Shown: piece after piece, positions 17,257-26,448 of the stretch
Layout of the letters: each line of letters starts with the position of its first letter
Position numbering within the stretch: position 1 is the first letter of the stretch
Source of the DNA: Marivirga salinae
GTDB taxonomy: Bacteria; Bacteroidota; Bacteroidia; Cytophagales; Cyclobacteriaceae
Direction: 5' to 3'
NCBI RefSeq assembly: GCF_030503855.1
Contig: NZ_CP129971.1
Span: forward strand, 999,501 to 1,063,500
DNA length: 64,000 bases
Position numbers and translations under genes: made by a program
The notes under the pieces: generated by a model
What the model was told of the DNA's origin: nothing
Databases searched by the model: none
What the model saw: only the letters and a program-made list of their open reading frames with translations

Positions 17257-18945
17257 ATGAAAAAATATTCATTTCGAAATATTATATTGGGTCAAGGGAC
17301 TCGCATAAAATCTGAAGGAGATTATCGTAAGGCATTACTCGTTGGAGTATGCTGCTTAATTCTAACATTTATAAGTACTGTAAATGGCCTACTAAATGTT
17401 TTTTTGTGGGATATTTCTTTAACCCCATCCTTTATGGTGGGAATATTCGGTGGCGTTTTCGGATTTTTGCTAAATCGTTTTGGTAAATATGAATTAGCCA
17501 AACACAGCTTATTACTTATCGCTATATTTTTTGTTTTTATTTTCATGTCAAATGAAGGGAAATATTATGGCTCCCAACTATATCTTTTCCCAATCTTAGT
17601 AGCTTCTATTACCTTGTTTGGTTATAAAAATGTAAAAGTTTGGCTCTTTTATGGGGTAATTGCATTCGCTTGTTTTGTTATAAGTGAAATGACAACCTAT
17701 AAAATTGTTTCAGTTGATACGATTAATGAAGCCAAAGAGGATAAAATTTATTTTCTCAACTATTTTTTCACTTTTGTTGGGCTTATAATAGTGATTTACT
17801 TCCAAGTTAAATTGCAATACAAGTCCGAACAGAAAATCTTGGAGCAAGACCGAAAATTAAAGGAAAGTGAAGAAAGATTTCGCTTAGCTGTAGAAGGCAC
17901 TAATGCAGGAATTTGGGATTGGGAGAACATCAATAAAGATCAACAATGGTGGTCTCCAAAGTTGTACGAGTTATTAGGTTATAACCCAACTGAGTTTTCG
18001 CCAGATCAAAATAGCTTCAAAAATTTGTTAGCTGAAAAATCTGACTATCCCCGATTGGTAAGTGATTTTAAACGGCATCTTGAAAATAAAGAACCGTTCT
18101 CTGTTGAATATAAATTGAAATGCAAAGACGGAAGCTATCGTTGGTTTCAAGGATCGGGTCAAGCCAAGTGGTCTCATGATCAAAAGCCAGTTAGGATGGT
18201 GGGCTCTTTAGTAGATATCACGGATAAGAAAATAAAAGAAGAGGAAATTAAGGAGAAAAATCAACTTTTAGAGCAAACCAATGCTGAGTTAGATAGATTT
18301 GTATACAGCGTTTCACATGATTTACGCGCACCTTTAAATTCAATACAAGGATTAATTAATATTGGTGATACCACGGAAGACAGCCAAGAATTAAAGCAAT
18401 TACTTGGAATGATGAAAAATAGAGTGAAAAAGCTTTATACATTCATTGATGAGATTATCAGTTTTGCTCGAAATACTCGTACGGAAATTATCAAACAACC
18501 TGTTAATTTTCATGACTTATTGAAGGAAACCTTTGAAAACACTCAGTATCGAGAACTTTCTGCGGATATTGATTTTAGAATGAGAGTTGATCAAGATTTA
18601 GTTTTAGAAACTGATCAAGGTAGGTTGGGTGTTATACTAAATAATTTAGTCGACAACGCTATTAAATACCATCGACACGCTCTTCCTGGAAAATATGTTG
18701 CAGTCCAAACTGAAGATTTGGGTAGAGAGGTATTGATTAAAATCATTGACAATGGCCAGGGGATTCCATTTGAAGCTCAAGCCAAAATTTTCGATATGTT
18801 TTTCAGAGCTTCTGAAAATTCCAAAGGCTCTGGTCTAGGGTTATATATCGTAAAAGATATGGTAGAAAGACTGGGAGGAAGCATAAATCTCGAATCTGAA
18901 AAAGGTGAGGGGACTACTTTTACGATAAAATTACCTAAATCTTAA
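17257..18945 (+). CDS. Membrane PAS sensor histidine kinase
   Basis: A 562-residue sensor kinase. Residues 25-185 contain about six hydrophobic segments, forming a membrane sensing module. A PAS domain of the PAS_3/PAC type follows (about 206-330, NAGIWDWENINKDQQWWSP ... YRWFQGSGQA), then a HisKA domain with His in FVYSVSHDLRAPLNSIQG and a HATPase domain with N-box NNLVDNAIKYH, G1 DNGQGIP and G2 GSGLGLYIVK. No receiver domain is fused and no regulator is adjacent; the nearest lone receiver is at 8.8 kb. The signal is unknown. Confidence 0.93.
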   Translation: MKKYSFRNIILGQGTRIKSEGDYRKALLVGVCCLILTFISTVNGLLNVFLWDISLTPSFMVGIFGGVFGFLLNRFGKYELAKHSLLLIAIFFVFIFMSNEGKYYGSQLYLFPILVASITLFGYKNVKVWLFYGVIAFACFVISEMTTYKIVSVDTINEAKEDKIYFLNYFFTFVGLIIVIYFQVKLQYKSEQKILEQDRKLKESEERFRLAVEGTNAGIWDWENINKDQQWWSPKLYELLGYNPTEFSPDQNSFKNLLAEKSDYPRLVSDFKRHLENKEPFSVEYKLKCKDGSYRWFQGSGQAKWSHDQKPVRMVGSLVDITDKKIKEEEIKEKNQLLEQTNAELDRFVYSVSHDLRAPLNSIQGLINIGDTTEDSQELKQLLGMMKNRVKKLYTFIDEIISFARNTRTEIIKQPVNFHDLLKETFENTQYRELSADIDFRMRVDQDLVLETDQGRLGVILNNLVDNAIKYHRHALPGKYVAVQTEDLGREVLIKIIDNGQGIPFEAQAKIFDMFFRASENSKGSGLGLYIVKDMVERLGGSINLESEKGEGTTFTIKLPKS

Positions 18946-18984
18946 ATTTTTCTCATGTAATTGCCTAATAGGCTCTATTTAATT

Positions 18985-18992
18985 TATCTTTG
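18985..18992 (+). promoter_or_regulatory. glyQS promoter -7 element, 4 bases from the ATG
   Basis: TATCTTTG matches TAnnTTTG exactly and ends four bases before the ATG at 18997, again predicting a leaderless or near-leaderless transcript and supporting that ATG over the TTG at 18961. Confidence 0.6.
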
Positions 18993-18996
18993 CGGC

Positions 18997-20475
18997 ATGG
19001 CAAAGAAAGAACAAACTCCCGAAAACACACTATTTAGAGATATAATTGCTCATGCGAAAGAATATGGTTTTGTATATCCTTCAAGCGAAATTTATGAAGG
19101 TTTACAGGCTGTATATGACTACGGTCCCTATGGAGCTGAATTAAAGAAAAATATTAAAGAGCTTTGGTGGAATACCATGACTCGTTTCAATGATGATATA
19201 GTCGGATTAGATTCAGCAATTTTCATGCACTCTGACACTTGGAAAGCATCTGGTCACATCGAAAGTTTCAATGACCCGATGATTGACAATAAAGATTCCA
19301 AGAAAAGATACAGAGCGGATGTTTTATTGGAAGAAAAAGCTGCAGAGTACGAAAATGCAGGTGATCAGGAAAAAGCAGATGCATTATTGAAAAAAACAGG
19401 TCAGTTATTGGAAGCGGAAGATTTGGAAGCTGTTCGTGAATTGATTATTGCTGAGGGAATAAAATGTCCGATTTCAGGAACAGATAACTGGACGGAAGTT
19501 CGTCAATTTAATTTGATGTTCTCTACTCAAATTGGTAGTGTTTCTGATGGTTCAGGCAAAATTTATCTTAGACCAGAAACAGCACAAGGTATTTTTGTCA
19601 ATTTCTTAAATGTTCAAAAAACTGCAAGAATGAAAGTGCCATTTGGGATTGCCCAAATTGGTAAAGCTTTCAGAAATGAAATTGTTGCGCGTCAGTTTAT
19701 TTTCAGAATGCGTGAATTTGAGCAAATGGAGATGCAATTCTTTGTTCGTCCAGGGGAAGAAATGGGCTGGTATGAAAAGTGGAGAGATATGAGATTAAAG
19801 TGGCATAAAGCTATAGGCATAGCAGATGAAGATTTGCGTTTACATGAACACGAAAAACTTGCCCATTACGCAAATGCAGCCGTTGATGTTGAATATAAAT
19901 TTCCTTTCGGTTTTAAAGAAGTGGAAGGAATTCACAGTCGTACTGATTTTGATTTGAAAAGCCATCAAGAAGTTTCCAAAAAGAAATTGCAATATTTCGA
20001 TCCTGAGGTAGGTAAAAACTATATTCCTTATGTCGTAGAAACTTCAGTCGGTTGCGATAGGTTGTTTTTAATGCTTTTCTGCAGTGCATTTAAAAATGAA
20101 GAAGTAGGTGAGGGAGATAATATTAAAACAAGAACCTATTTGAAATTGCATCCTGCATTGGCTCCAGTTAAAGCAGCGATCTTACCTTTAACTAAAAAAG
20201 ATGGCTTACCAGAAAAAGGGCATGAAATATATAAATCTTTAAAAGGAGCTTTCAATGTGGTTTATGAAGAAGCGGCTTCTATTGGTAAGCGTTATACTCG
20301 ACAGGATTTAATTGGAACGCCATTCTGTATTGCAGTGGATCATCAGACATTAGAGGATGATACTGTAACTATCAGACATAGAGACAGTACTGAGCAAGAG
20401 AGAATGCCAATCAGTGAATTGGAATCTTTTATTGCAAAAGCGACCTCTTTTAATCGAATTTATGAACAGTTATAA
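18997..20475 (+). CDS. glyQS: Glycyl-tRNA synthetase, single-chain eukaryote/archaeal type
   Basis: Charges tRNA-Gly. The 492-residue class II enzyme is of the dimeric single-polypeptide kind found in Bacteroidota, with no separate alpha and beta subunits. Visible features are YDYGPYGAELKKN near the N-terminus, motif 2 region RNEIVARQFIFRMREFEQMEM, motif 3 VETSVGCDRLFLM and the C-terminal anticodon-binding domain (LHPALAPVKAAILPL ... DSTEQERMPISE). The start is set at 18997 (MAKKEQTPEN); the TTG 36 bases upstream would run through the promoter element. Confidence 0.97.
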   Translation: MAKKEQTPENTLFRDIIAHAKEYGFVYPSSEIYEGLQAVYDYGPYGAELKKNIKELWWNTMTRFNDDIVGLDSAIFMHSDTWKASGHIESFNDPMIDNKDSKKRYRADVLLEEKAAEYENAGDQEKADALLKKTGQLLEAEDLEAVRELIIAEGIKCPISGTDNWTEVRQFNLMFSTQIGSVSDGSGKIYLRPETAQGIFVNFLNVQKTARMKVPFGIAQIGKAFRNEIVARQFIFRMREFEQMEMQFFVRPGEEMGWYEKWRDMRLKWHKAIGIADEDLRLHEHEKLAHYANAAVDVEYKFPFGFKEVEGIHSRTDFDLKSHQEVSKKKLQYFDPEVGKNYIPYVVETSVGCDRLFLMLFCSAFKNEEVGEGDNIKTRTYLKLHPALAPVKAAILPLTKKDGLPEKGHEIYKSLKGAFNVVYEEAASIGKRYTRQDLIGTPFCIAVDHQTLEDDTVTIRHRDSTEQERMPISELESFIAKATSFNRIYEQL

Positions 20476-20548
20476 TCAATTTCTATAAAGATAGATTTTG
20501 TCTATAATCATATGTAAACAATCAATTTAATTAATCGTAACCTATTCG

Positions 20549-20556
20549 TAATTTTG
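20549..20556 (+). promoter_or_regulatory. Promoter -7 element of the thioredoxin-like gene
   Basis: TAATTTTG, a perfect TAnnTTTG match, 38 bases before the ATG of the thioredoxin-like gene. Confidence 0.5.
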
Positions 20557-20594
20557 CGGTTCATTTAAGTATAAGAAATTTAAAGAATTGGATA

Positions 20595-20906
20595 ATGATA
20601 GAATTAGCAGAAGATAATTTACAAGAAATAGTGGATGGTAATGAGTTGGTAATGGTGCAATATGGTGCTACATGGTGCGGCAATTGCAAAATCACTAAGC
20701 CTAAGTTTAAAAGACTCGCAGGTGAAAATGAAAACATAAAATTTGTTTATGTTGACGCTGAAAAATTGCCAAACTCAAGATCACTAGCAGAGGTTAAAAA
20801 CTTACCTACTTTTGCCGGATTTAAAAATGGTAAATTAGTGAATTCAATTTCAGGAAATAAACCAAGTATCATAACAGATTTATTAGATGAGGTTACCAAT
20901 AATTAA
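20595..20906 (+). CDS. Thioredoxin-family protein
   Basis: A 103-residue single thioredoxin domain with redox motif WCGNC (Cys28 and Cys31) inside YGATWCGNCKITKP, and the conserved cis-Pro in NLPTFAGF. No signal peptide, so it acts in the cytoplasm as a thiol-disulfide reductant. The motif CGNC differs from the classical CGPC, which shifts the redox potential in related proteins. It overlaps the next small gene by 20 bases. Confidence 0.9.
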   Translation: MIELAEDNLQEIVDGNELVMVQYGATWCGNCKITKPKFKRLAGENENIKFVYVDAEKLPNSRSLAEVKNLPTFAGFKNGKLVNSISGNKPSIITDLLDEVTNN

Positions 20907-21144
20907 GCACGTAGTAGAGTTTATTGAGAAAAATGATGAAGATTATGTGGTAGAAAGCATGGATCTTCTAGAAGATTTGATTGAGGCTAAAGGAATAAAG
21001 GATGAAGAACTGGAAGTAATTGGTGAATTGCTTTCTAATTTGTCTGGAGCCTTAGAGGTGCATAAAGATGTTAGATCAGGTACTCCAAAAAAGGAAGCTT
21101 TGAATGGCTTCATGAAGAGAGTAATGGGATCAATAGATAGTTAA
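20887..21144 (+). CDS. Small conserved Bacteroidota protein (DUF6952-like)
   Basis: An 85-residue acidic, all-helical protein (IKHVVEFIEKNDEDYV ... VIGELLSNLSGALEVH) with no cysteine, signal or membrane segment. It overlaps the thioredoxin gene by 20 bases and so is translationally coupled to it. I recall this family accompanying thioredoxin or peroxiredoxin genes in Bacteroidota, which hints at a role in peroxide defence, but the function is unknown and the family name is from memory. Confidence 0.75.
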   Translation: MRLPIIKHVVEFIEKNDEDYVVESMDLLEDLIEAKGIKDEELEVIGELLSNLSGALEVHKDVRSGTPKKEALNGFMKRVMGSIDS

Positions 21145-21166
21145 ATATAAACACAATTTAAATATG

Positions 21167-21201
21167 AAAAGCACAGTTTCTTATGAAGCTGTGCTTTTTT
21201 T
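21167..21201 (+). terminator. Intrinsic terminator of the thioredoxin operon
   Basis: AAAAGCACAG pairs with CTGTGCTTTT (21167-21176 / 21189-21198), with three more possible pairs inside, and ends in a T run. Confidence 0.92.
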
Positions 21202-21386
21202 GTAATTTACTAAAATGTAGTAAATAATATACGAATAATTATATATTATAGCTTTTTAAGTTAATATTATAATATTCATTCCTTTATAAATTTTATTTTG
21301 TCGATAAAAGTATTTGATTTACAGAAAAGTACTTCCTATTTCAAATGGGTTTAAGTATTTTTCAAATTGGACACTAAATTGATATT

Positions 21387-22253
21387 ATGAAAAAGCTACT
21401 ATTCAATTCATTTTTTATCTTGCCTTTAATACTTTTAGGCTTTAAAGCTCAAGCACAGTTTTCAGGGGATACTTTTGAAAAAGCAAAGGAAAGTAAGACT
21501 GCAAATTTAACATATGTTTATTCAGAGGCACCAGGATTTGCTGCAAATATAAATGGTGAAGTTCAAGGAGTATGTGTAGACGTAATGAGTGATTTTGAGT
21601 TTTTCCTTTTAGACAATTATGGAATTACGGTAAATTCCACAATGGAAAAAGAGCATGCAAATAATTTCACTTCTTATTTAAATGCTATTAAAAACTCATC
21701 TAATGGAGTTTTTGGTTTAAGTAATACTACTATCACTCAAAAAAGAAAAGCATCTTATAATTTTAGCCCTCCATATATTACTAATATTGGCATGATGCTT
21801 AGCAATGAAGCACTTCCTACTCTTAATGACATCAGTAAAATTGCAGAAGTTTTTGCTGGGAAAAAGGCTGTTACCGTTAAAGGTTCCACTAATGAAGACC
21901 AGATTTTACAGATTAAGAAGAAGTATTACCCAAGCTTGACTATTGAATATGTAGATTCATTTGACGAAGCATTAGTCGCTATTACAAATAGTACAGATTA
22001 TTTTACCAATATTGACTTTACTTATTATTTAGATGCAACTAAATCTAAGAAACCAATCAAACGACATCCTGCTGGTGATCAAACTGCTGAGGAATTTGGG
22101 ATTGTAATGCCAAAAAATAGTGATTGGGATAAACCCTTTCAAGAATTTTTAACAGAATCTTATAGGACAAGTCCTAGTTATAGAAAAATTATTGCAAATC
22201 ATTTAGGGCGTAATGCACTTCAATTATTGGACGCAGTAGTTCAAGAAAAGTAG
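21387..22253 (+). CDS. Orphan family-3 periplasmic solute-binding protein
   Basis: A 288-residue exported protein with a clear signal peptide (cleavage after KAQAQ, about residue 24) and a type II periplasmic binding fold of the amino-acid/polar family: VQGVCVDVMSDFEFFL, GVFGLSNTTITQKRKASYNFSPPYI, a hinge with KAVTVKGSTNEDQIL and EEFGIVMPKNSDWDKPF. No permease or ATPase gene is adjacent, and it is followed by its own terminator, so it may work as a sensor or scavenging protein rather than as a transporter part. The ligand is not predictable by eye. Confidence 0.8.
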   Translation: MKKLLFNSFFILPLILLGFKAQAQFSGDTFEKAKESKTANLTYVYSEAPGFAANINGEVQGVCVDVMSDFEFFLLDNYGITVNSTMEKEHANNFTSYLNAIKNSSNGVFGLSNTTITQKRKASYNFSPPYITNIGMMLSNEALPTLNDISKIAEVFAGKKAVTVKGSTNEDQILQIKKKYYPSLTIEYVDSFDEALVAITNSTDYFTNIDFTYYLDATKSKKPIKRHPAGDQTAEEFGIVMPKNSDWDKPFQEFLTESYRTSPSYRKIIANHLGRNALQLLDAVVQEK

Positions 22254-22260
22254 TGAAACA

Positions 22261-22294
22261 AAAAGCCTCCTACTTTTCAGTACGGAGGCTTTTA
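22261..22294 (+). terminator. Intrinsic terminator of the solute-binding protein gene
   Basis: AAAAGCCTCC (22261-22270) and GGAGGCTTTT (22284-22293) form a 10-base-pair stem; flanking A and T runs would allow use from both sides. Confidence 0.9.
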
Positions 22295-22345
22295 CTTACC
22301 AAAACATCAACCATTCACTATGAATTAAACTATACTATCCTAAGC

Positions 22346-22654
22346 TTAAATAGCAGGATTTAGTTCCTTTACTTTAATAAATATTTTTTGTGAGTTGATT
22401 TCCATTAATAAATCAGCATTTCTCATAGCTACAGGGTCAATATTTTCTTTCTGAAAGCTGTGAAGCAATTTCCCATCAATGTTGTAGATCAACACATCAG
22501 GTTCTTGTTCAATATCATTTATATAAAAAACAGACTGTTCCATTTCAGCCGTTACTTCCTTAATTAATTTTTCATCACTAGATACTTTCTCGTCATTTGC
22601 ATTTACATTACCGAATGCAAAAATCAATGCTAAAATTACTATTGCCCTTTTCAT
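22346..22654 (-). CDS. Small secreted protein of unknown function
   Basis: A 102-residue protein with a typical signal peptide (MKRAIVILALIFAFGNVNA, cleavage near residue 20). The mature part contains VLIYNIDGKLLHSF and DLLMEINSQKIFIKVKE, which resemble the strand pattern of type IX secretion C-terminal domains (an 'IYNIDGKLL' motif followed by a 'G.Y.VKV'-like end), but the match is partial and the order is not typical. It is convergent with the solute-binding gene and divergent from ndh. No enzyme motif is seen. Confidence 0.6.
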   Translation of the reverse strand: MKRAIVILALIFAFGNVNANDEKVSSDEKLIKEVTAEMEQSVFYINDIEQEPDVLIYNIDGKLLHSFQKENIDPVAMRNADLLMEINSQKIFIKVKELNPAI

Positions 22655-23263
22655 AATATTTTGTTTTAGGTTCTTATATAGGGTTGACGCGGAATATTAT
22701 GAAAAAGTTGCTTGCTGTATTTAATAAATAATTTGGCTAATGTACTTTAGATGTAATAAATAATTGTTAAAAAAATAATAATGTTTTTTTGATAAAATTT
22801 TGGGTTTTGTTTGTTATGCCTAATATTATTCTGTTTTACGATAAATGGTTTGTTTAAAAACAACAAATACTTGTTGACAGATTCAATTTTATTTCAGAAT
22901 AGAAACTCAATAATTTAACAAAACATAAAATTCATAAATGGCTGTAAATCAGAATTATGAATTTGTATGCTGGGTAGATAAATGTTTAAATATTTCAAAG
23001 AAATTGGACTTAATTAAGTTGTTGTAAAAAGAATCTTGCTTTAGTTTATTTAAACATATAATTAATTCGATTCCATTGGTTTAATTTTGGATCCTTTCAA
23101 GAGGTTTCAAGAGGTTGTTTTGCGAAGTAAAATCATTTATAAAATTTGTAAACATACGTAAGAATAACTGAATGATAATACAAAATTATTGAAGGTTTAA
23201 TCCATAAAACCTAATACTTTTAGATGAGTTAATACTGTATCTAATTTTTAAGAAAAGTCACTT
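22655..23263. other. 609-base intergenic region between the small secreted protein and ndh
   Basis: Very AT-rich, with no open frame that looks coding. It holds a perfect -7 element TAATTTTG at 23082-23089 on the + strand and, directly downstream, a perfect tandem 10-base repeat (TTTCAAGAGG twice, 23095-23114). If that promoter is used, the ndh leader would be about 170 bases long. No other structure was recognised. Confidence 0.5.
23095..23114. repeat. Tandem 10-base direct repeat upstream of ndh
   Basis: Two perfect adjacent copies of TTTCAAGAGG, one helical turn each, located at about +1 to +20 relative to the -7 element at 23082. Candidate repressor site; role unproven. Confidence 0.5.
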
Positions 23264-24583
23264 ATGGATAAGCCCAATTCGTTTAAAATTCCTAATACAA
23301 ATCAAAAGAGAATAGTTATTATCGGTGGAGGTTTTGCCGGTATCACCATGGCCAAAAAATTCGCTGGTCAAGATGTTCAAGTAGTATTACTTGACAGACA
23401 TAATTATCATACTTTTCAGCCTTTGCTCTATCAAGTTGCTACTGCTGGTCTTGAGCCTGATTCCATAGCAGGGCCTTTGCGAAAATTACTCGAGAATCAT
23501 AAGAATATCTTTTTTAGAATGGCTACAGTGACTAAGATTGATCAAAGTGAGAATAGAATAATCAGTAATGTAGGCGAGTTATCTTTCGATTATCTCATAA
23601 TAGCTGCAGGCTCCAAAACTAATTTCTTTGGTCAAAATGAAAAATTTGAGAAAGCATTTCCACTTAAGCAAATCCCTCAGGCCTTGGATTTCCGGAGTCA
23701 TATACTGCAGAATTTTGAAGAGGCAGTGCTTAGCTCTGATGAAGATAAGATTGAGCGATTAATGAATATTGTAATTGTGGGTGGTGGTCCTACAGGTGTA
23801 GAGCTTGCCGGTGCTCTAGGAGAACTTAAGAAGCACGTCCTTCCAAATGATTATCCTGATTTAGACTTCAGCAAATTCAATATTTATTTAGTGGAAGGGA
23901 TGGACAGATTGTTGGGAGGTATGTCTGAATTCGCTGACAAAAAAGCTCAAAAATATCTGAAAAAATTTGAAGTAAATGTAAAGCTAAACACTATGGTGAA
24001 TAGCTTTGATGGTGAAAAGGTAGTTTTTAGTAATGATGAAACGCTACCTTCTTCCACATTGCTATGGGGAGCAGGAGTAATGGGCAATGTTATTGAAGGA
24101 CTGCCTGAGGATAGTGTGAAGAACAGCAGATATAAGGTAGATCGATATAATTTGGTAGAGGGGACAGAAAATGTTTATGCAGTTGGAGATATAGCTTTAA
24201 TGGAAACAGAAGATTTCCCTAAAGGACATCCAATGTTGGCGCCTGTTGCTATGCAACAAGGTGAAAGATTAGCAAGGAATATCATTTTATCCCTGAATGG
24301 AAAGGAACAGAAGCCTTTTAAATATTTAGATAAAGGCAGTATGGCAACAGTAGGTCGTAATAAAGCAGTGGTGGATTTACCAAAGAATCTTCATTTTGGC
24401 GGCTTTTTTGCATGGTTCATTTGGATGTTTGTGCACCTTATTTCCATTGTAGGATTCAGAAATAAGATTGTGATTCTTAGTAACTGGATATGGAATTATT
24501 TCACTTACGACAGAGGTACCCGGCTAATCATTCGTCCTTTCGTTCCTAAAGTGAAGGACTCAAAAAGCGAAGGTCAAAAATAA
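23264..24583 (+). CDS. ndh: Type II NADH:quinone oxidoreductase
   Basis: Non-proton-pumping NADH dehydrogenase on the inner face of the membrane, passing electrons to quinone. The 439-residue protein has the FAD-binding motif IVIIGGGFAGITMA (18-31), the NADH-binding motif IVIVGGGPTGVELAG (near 170), the second FAD segment NVYAVGDIA and a C-terminal amphipathic/hydrophobic segment (FFAWFIWMFVHLISIVGF) that anchors it. Length fits NDH-2. Preceded by a long intergenic region with a candidate promoter and tandem repeat. Confidence 0.94.
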   Translation: MDKPNSFKIPNTNQKRIVIIGGGFAGITMAKKFAGQDVQVVLLDRHNYHTFQPLLYQVATAGLEPDSIAGPLRKLLENHKNIFFRMATVTKIDQSENRIISNVGELSFDYLIIAAGSKTNFFGQNEKFEKAFPLKQIPQALDFRSHILQNFEEAVLSSDEDKIERLMNIVIVGGGPTGVELAGALGELKKHVLPNDYPDLDFSKFNIYLVEGMDRLLGGMSEFADKKAQKYLKKFEVNVKLNTMVNSFDGEKVVFSNDETLPSSTLLWGAGVMGNVIEGLPEDSVKNSRYKVDRYNLVEGTENVYAVGDIALMETEDFPKGHPMLAPVAMQQGERLARNIILSLNGKEQKPFKYLDKGSMATVGRNKAVVDLPKNLHFGGFFAWFIWMFVHLISIVGFRNKIVILSNWIWNYFTYDRGTRLIIRPFVPKVKDSKSEGQK

Positions 24584-24674
24584 TCATTTGACAAGCGGTT
24601 TCTTAAATCTTAAAAAAGAAGCTTATTTTGTGGCATAGTTATTTTACTTTCCATGAAGTGGATGCACAGATATA

Positions 24675-25709
24675 ATGAATAAAAAGGTACTTTATTGGAC
24701 GTTACAATTTATAGGTTGGTCTGCTTATGGCTTGCTCAATATTTTTTTAGCGTATTTTGGAGAAAATTTATCTAATCAGCAGATAATTATACAGCTTATT
24801 CTTGTCCCTTTTTACATTTTTCTGACCCATATCTATAGGAGCTTTATCATAAGAAATGGTTGGCTGAAAATCATTATTCAAAAACTGGTGGTTAGAGTAA
24901 TTATTGCCTGCTTTATTCTCAGTGTTATTAATTACGTATTCTTATTCGGACTGTCGTCATTGTTGGGTTTTCTAGACCCTGCTTTTGATCTTAACCCTAG
25001 GGTGATTTTTCTAAATATTCTAGCCTATGTGATCTTGTTTTTTCTTTGGTCGCTGGTGTATTTCATGTATCATTATGTTGAAAACTACAATCGCTCACTT
25101 AAATATGATGCTGCAATGAATGAAATTGAGCTTAACAATTTGAAATCACAGCTTAATCCTCATTTTATATTTAATGCATTAAACAGCGTGAGGGCTTTAG
25201 TGGATGAAGATCCTGTAAAAGCAAAGAATTCTATTACACAATTATCCAATATTCTCAGAAACTCATTAATATTGGATAAGAAAAGATTGATTAACTTCAA
25301 TGATGAATTAAATACAGTTATCGACTTTTTAGCATTGGAAAAGATAAGGTATGAAGAAAGGCTCACTACAGAGTTTGTGATTCACCCTGATTCTTATAAA
25401 TATCAAGTACCGCCTTTGATGATTCAAACATTAGTTGAAAATGGGATAAAGCATGGTATTTCTAATTTAACATATGGTGGAAAGTTGTCAATTGAAACTC
25501 AAGTGGATGATAAAAAATGTTTGAATATCTTTATCAGAAATTCTGGGAACTTTAAATTGGATAAAAGAAGGAAACACAAAGGCTTTGGATTAGAAAATAC
25601 AAAGCAAAGATTAAAGTTAATCTTTGATAAAGCAGCTTCGTTTAGTATCAAAAATGAACAAGAGGGAACGGTATTAACCATAGTGAAAATCCCTCAAATC
25701 AATTATTGA
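24675..25709 (+). CDS. LytS-type sensor histidine kinase (His_kinase family)
   Basis: A 344-residue membrane kinase with four hydrophobic segments in residues 8-140, then the His_kinase phosphoacceptor motif LKSQLNPHFIFNALNSV (about 156-172) and an HATPase with PPLMIQTLVENGIKHG and KGFGLENTKQRL. No extracytoplasmic sensor domain is evident. It is followed after 19 bases by its LytTR regulator, forming a two-component pair. Signal unknown. Confidence 0.94.
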   Translation: MNKKVLYWTLQFIGWSAYGLLNIFLAYFGENLSNQQIIIQLILVPFYIFLTHIYRSFIIRNGWLKIIIQKLVVRVIIACFILSVINYVFLFGLSSLLGFLDPAFDLNPRVIFLNILAYVILFFLWSLVYFMYHYVENYNRSLKYDAAMNEIELNNLKSQLNPHFIFNALNSVRALVDEDPVKAKNSITQLSNILRNSLILDKKRLINFNDELNTVIDFLALEKIRYEERLTTEFVIHPDSYKYQVPPLMIQTLVENGIKHGISNLTYGGKLSIETQVDDKKCLNIFIRNSGNFKLDKRRKHKGFGLENTKQRLKLIFDKAASFSIKNEQEGTVLTIVKIPQINY

Positions 25710-25728
25710 AAATTTTTAATTTATAAAT

Positions 25729-26448
25729 ATGAAGGTATTAATTATTGATGATGAAAGGTTGGCTCGTAAAGAACTTAGTAATTTATTAGCTGAATATAAA
25801 GATATTGAAATATTGGGTGAGGCAGCGAATGCAGACGAAGCCGAAGAAATGATTGATAAGCATAATCCAGACCTTATATTTCTGGATATTCAAATGCCAG
25901 GTAGAACAGGATTTGAATTATTAGAAACCTTAGAAAAAACCCCTAAAGTTATATTTACCACTGCCTATGATGAATATGCCTTGAAAGCCTTTGAATTCAA
26001 CGCCTTGGATTACCTTCTAAAGCCCATTGAGCCAAAAAGATTAACAGAATCAGTTAATAAAATCAGGAAAGAAGTAGAAATTCAAGAAGAACAAAATATC
26101 AAGAGCAATCAACTTACTGTCAACGATCAGGTTTTCGTAAAAGATGGAGATAATTGCTGGTTTGTGAAATTGAAAGATGTTCGCTTATTTGAATCGGATG
26201 GTAATTATATCAAAGTTTATTTTGATAAAAACAAGCCTATGATTCATAAGTCCTTAAATGCCTTGGATGAAAAGCTCGATAACAAGCATTTCTTCAGAGT
26301 AAGCCGAAAGCATATCATCAATTTAGAATGGATAGATGAGATTGAAACTTGGTTCAATGGGGGCTTGATGGTAAAATTGAAAGGTGGAGATAAGGTAGAG
26401 GTAAGTCGAAGACAGGCCACTAAGTTTAAAGATTTAATGAGTCTTTAA
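25729..26448 (+). CDS. LytTR-type response regulator
   Basis: A 239-residue regulator with an N-terminal receiver (acidic pair DDE at 7-9, phosphoacceptor Asp53 in FLDIQMPG, Lys in LLKPIEPK) and a C-terminal LytTR DNA-binding domain (about 135-238; FVKDGDNCWFVKLKDVRLFESDGNYIKVY region and FFRVSRKHIINLEWI). It is the partner of the kinase directly upstream. Its stop codon overlaps the stop of the convergent hemW gene by four bases, and no terminator is visible between them. Confidence 0.95.
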   Translation: MKVLIIDDERLARKELSNLLAEYKDIEILGEAANADEAEEMIDKHNPDLIFLDIQMPGRTGFELLETLEKTPKVIFTTAYDEYALKAFEFNALDYLLKPIEPKRLTESVNKIRKEVEIQEEQNIKSNQLTVNDQVFVKDGDNCWFVKLKDVRLFESDGNYIKVYFDKNKPMIHKSLNALDEKLDNKHFFRVSRKHIINLEWIDEIETWFNGGLMVKLKGGDKVEVSRRQATKFKDLMSL

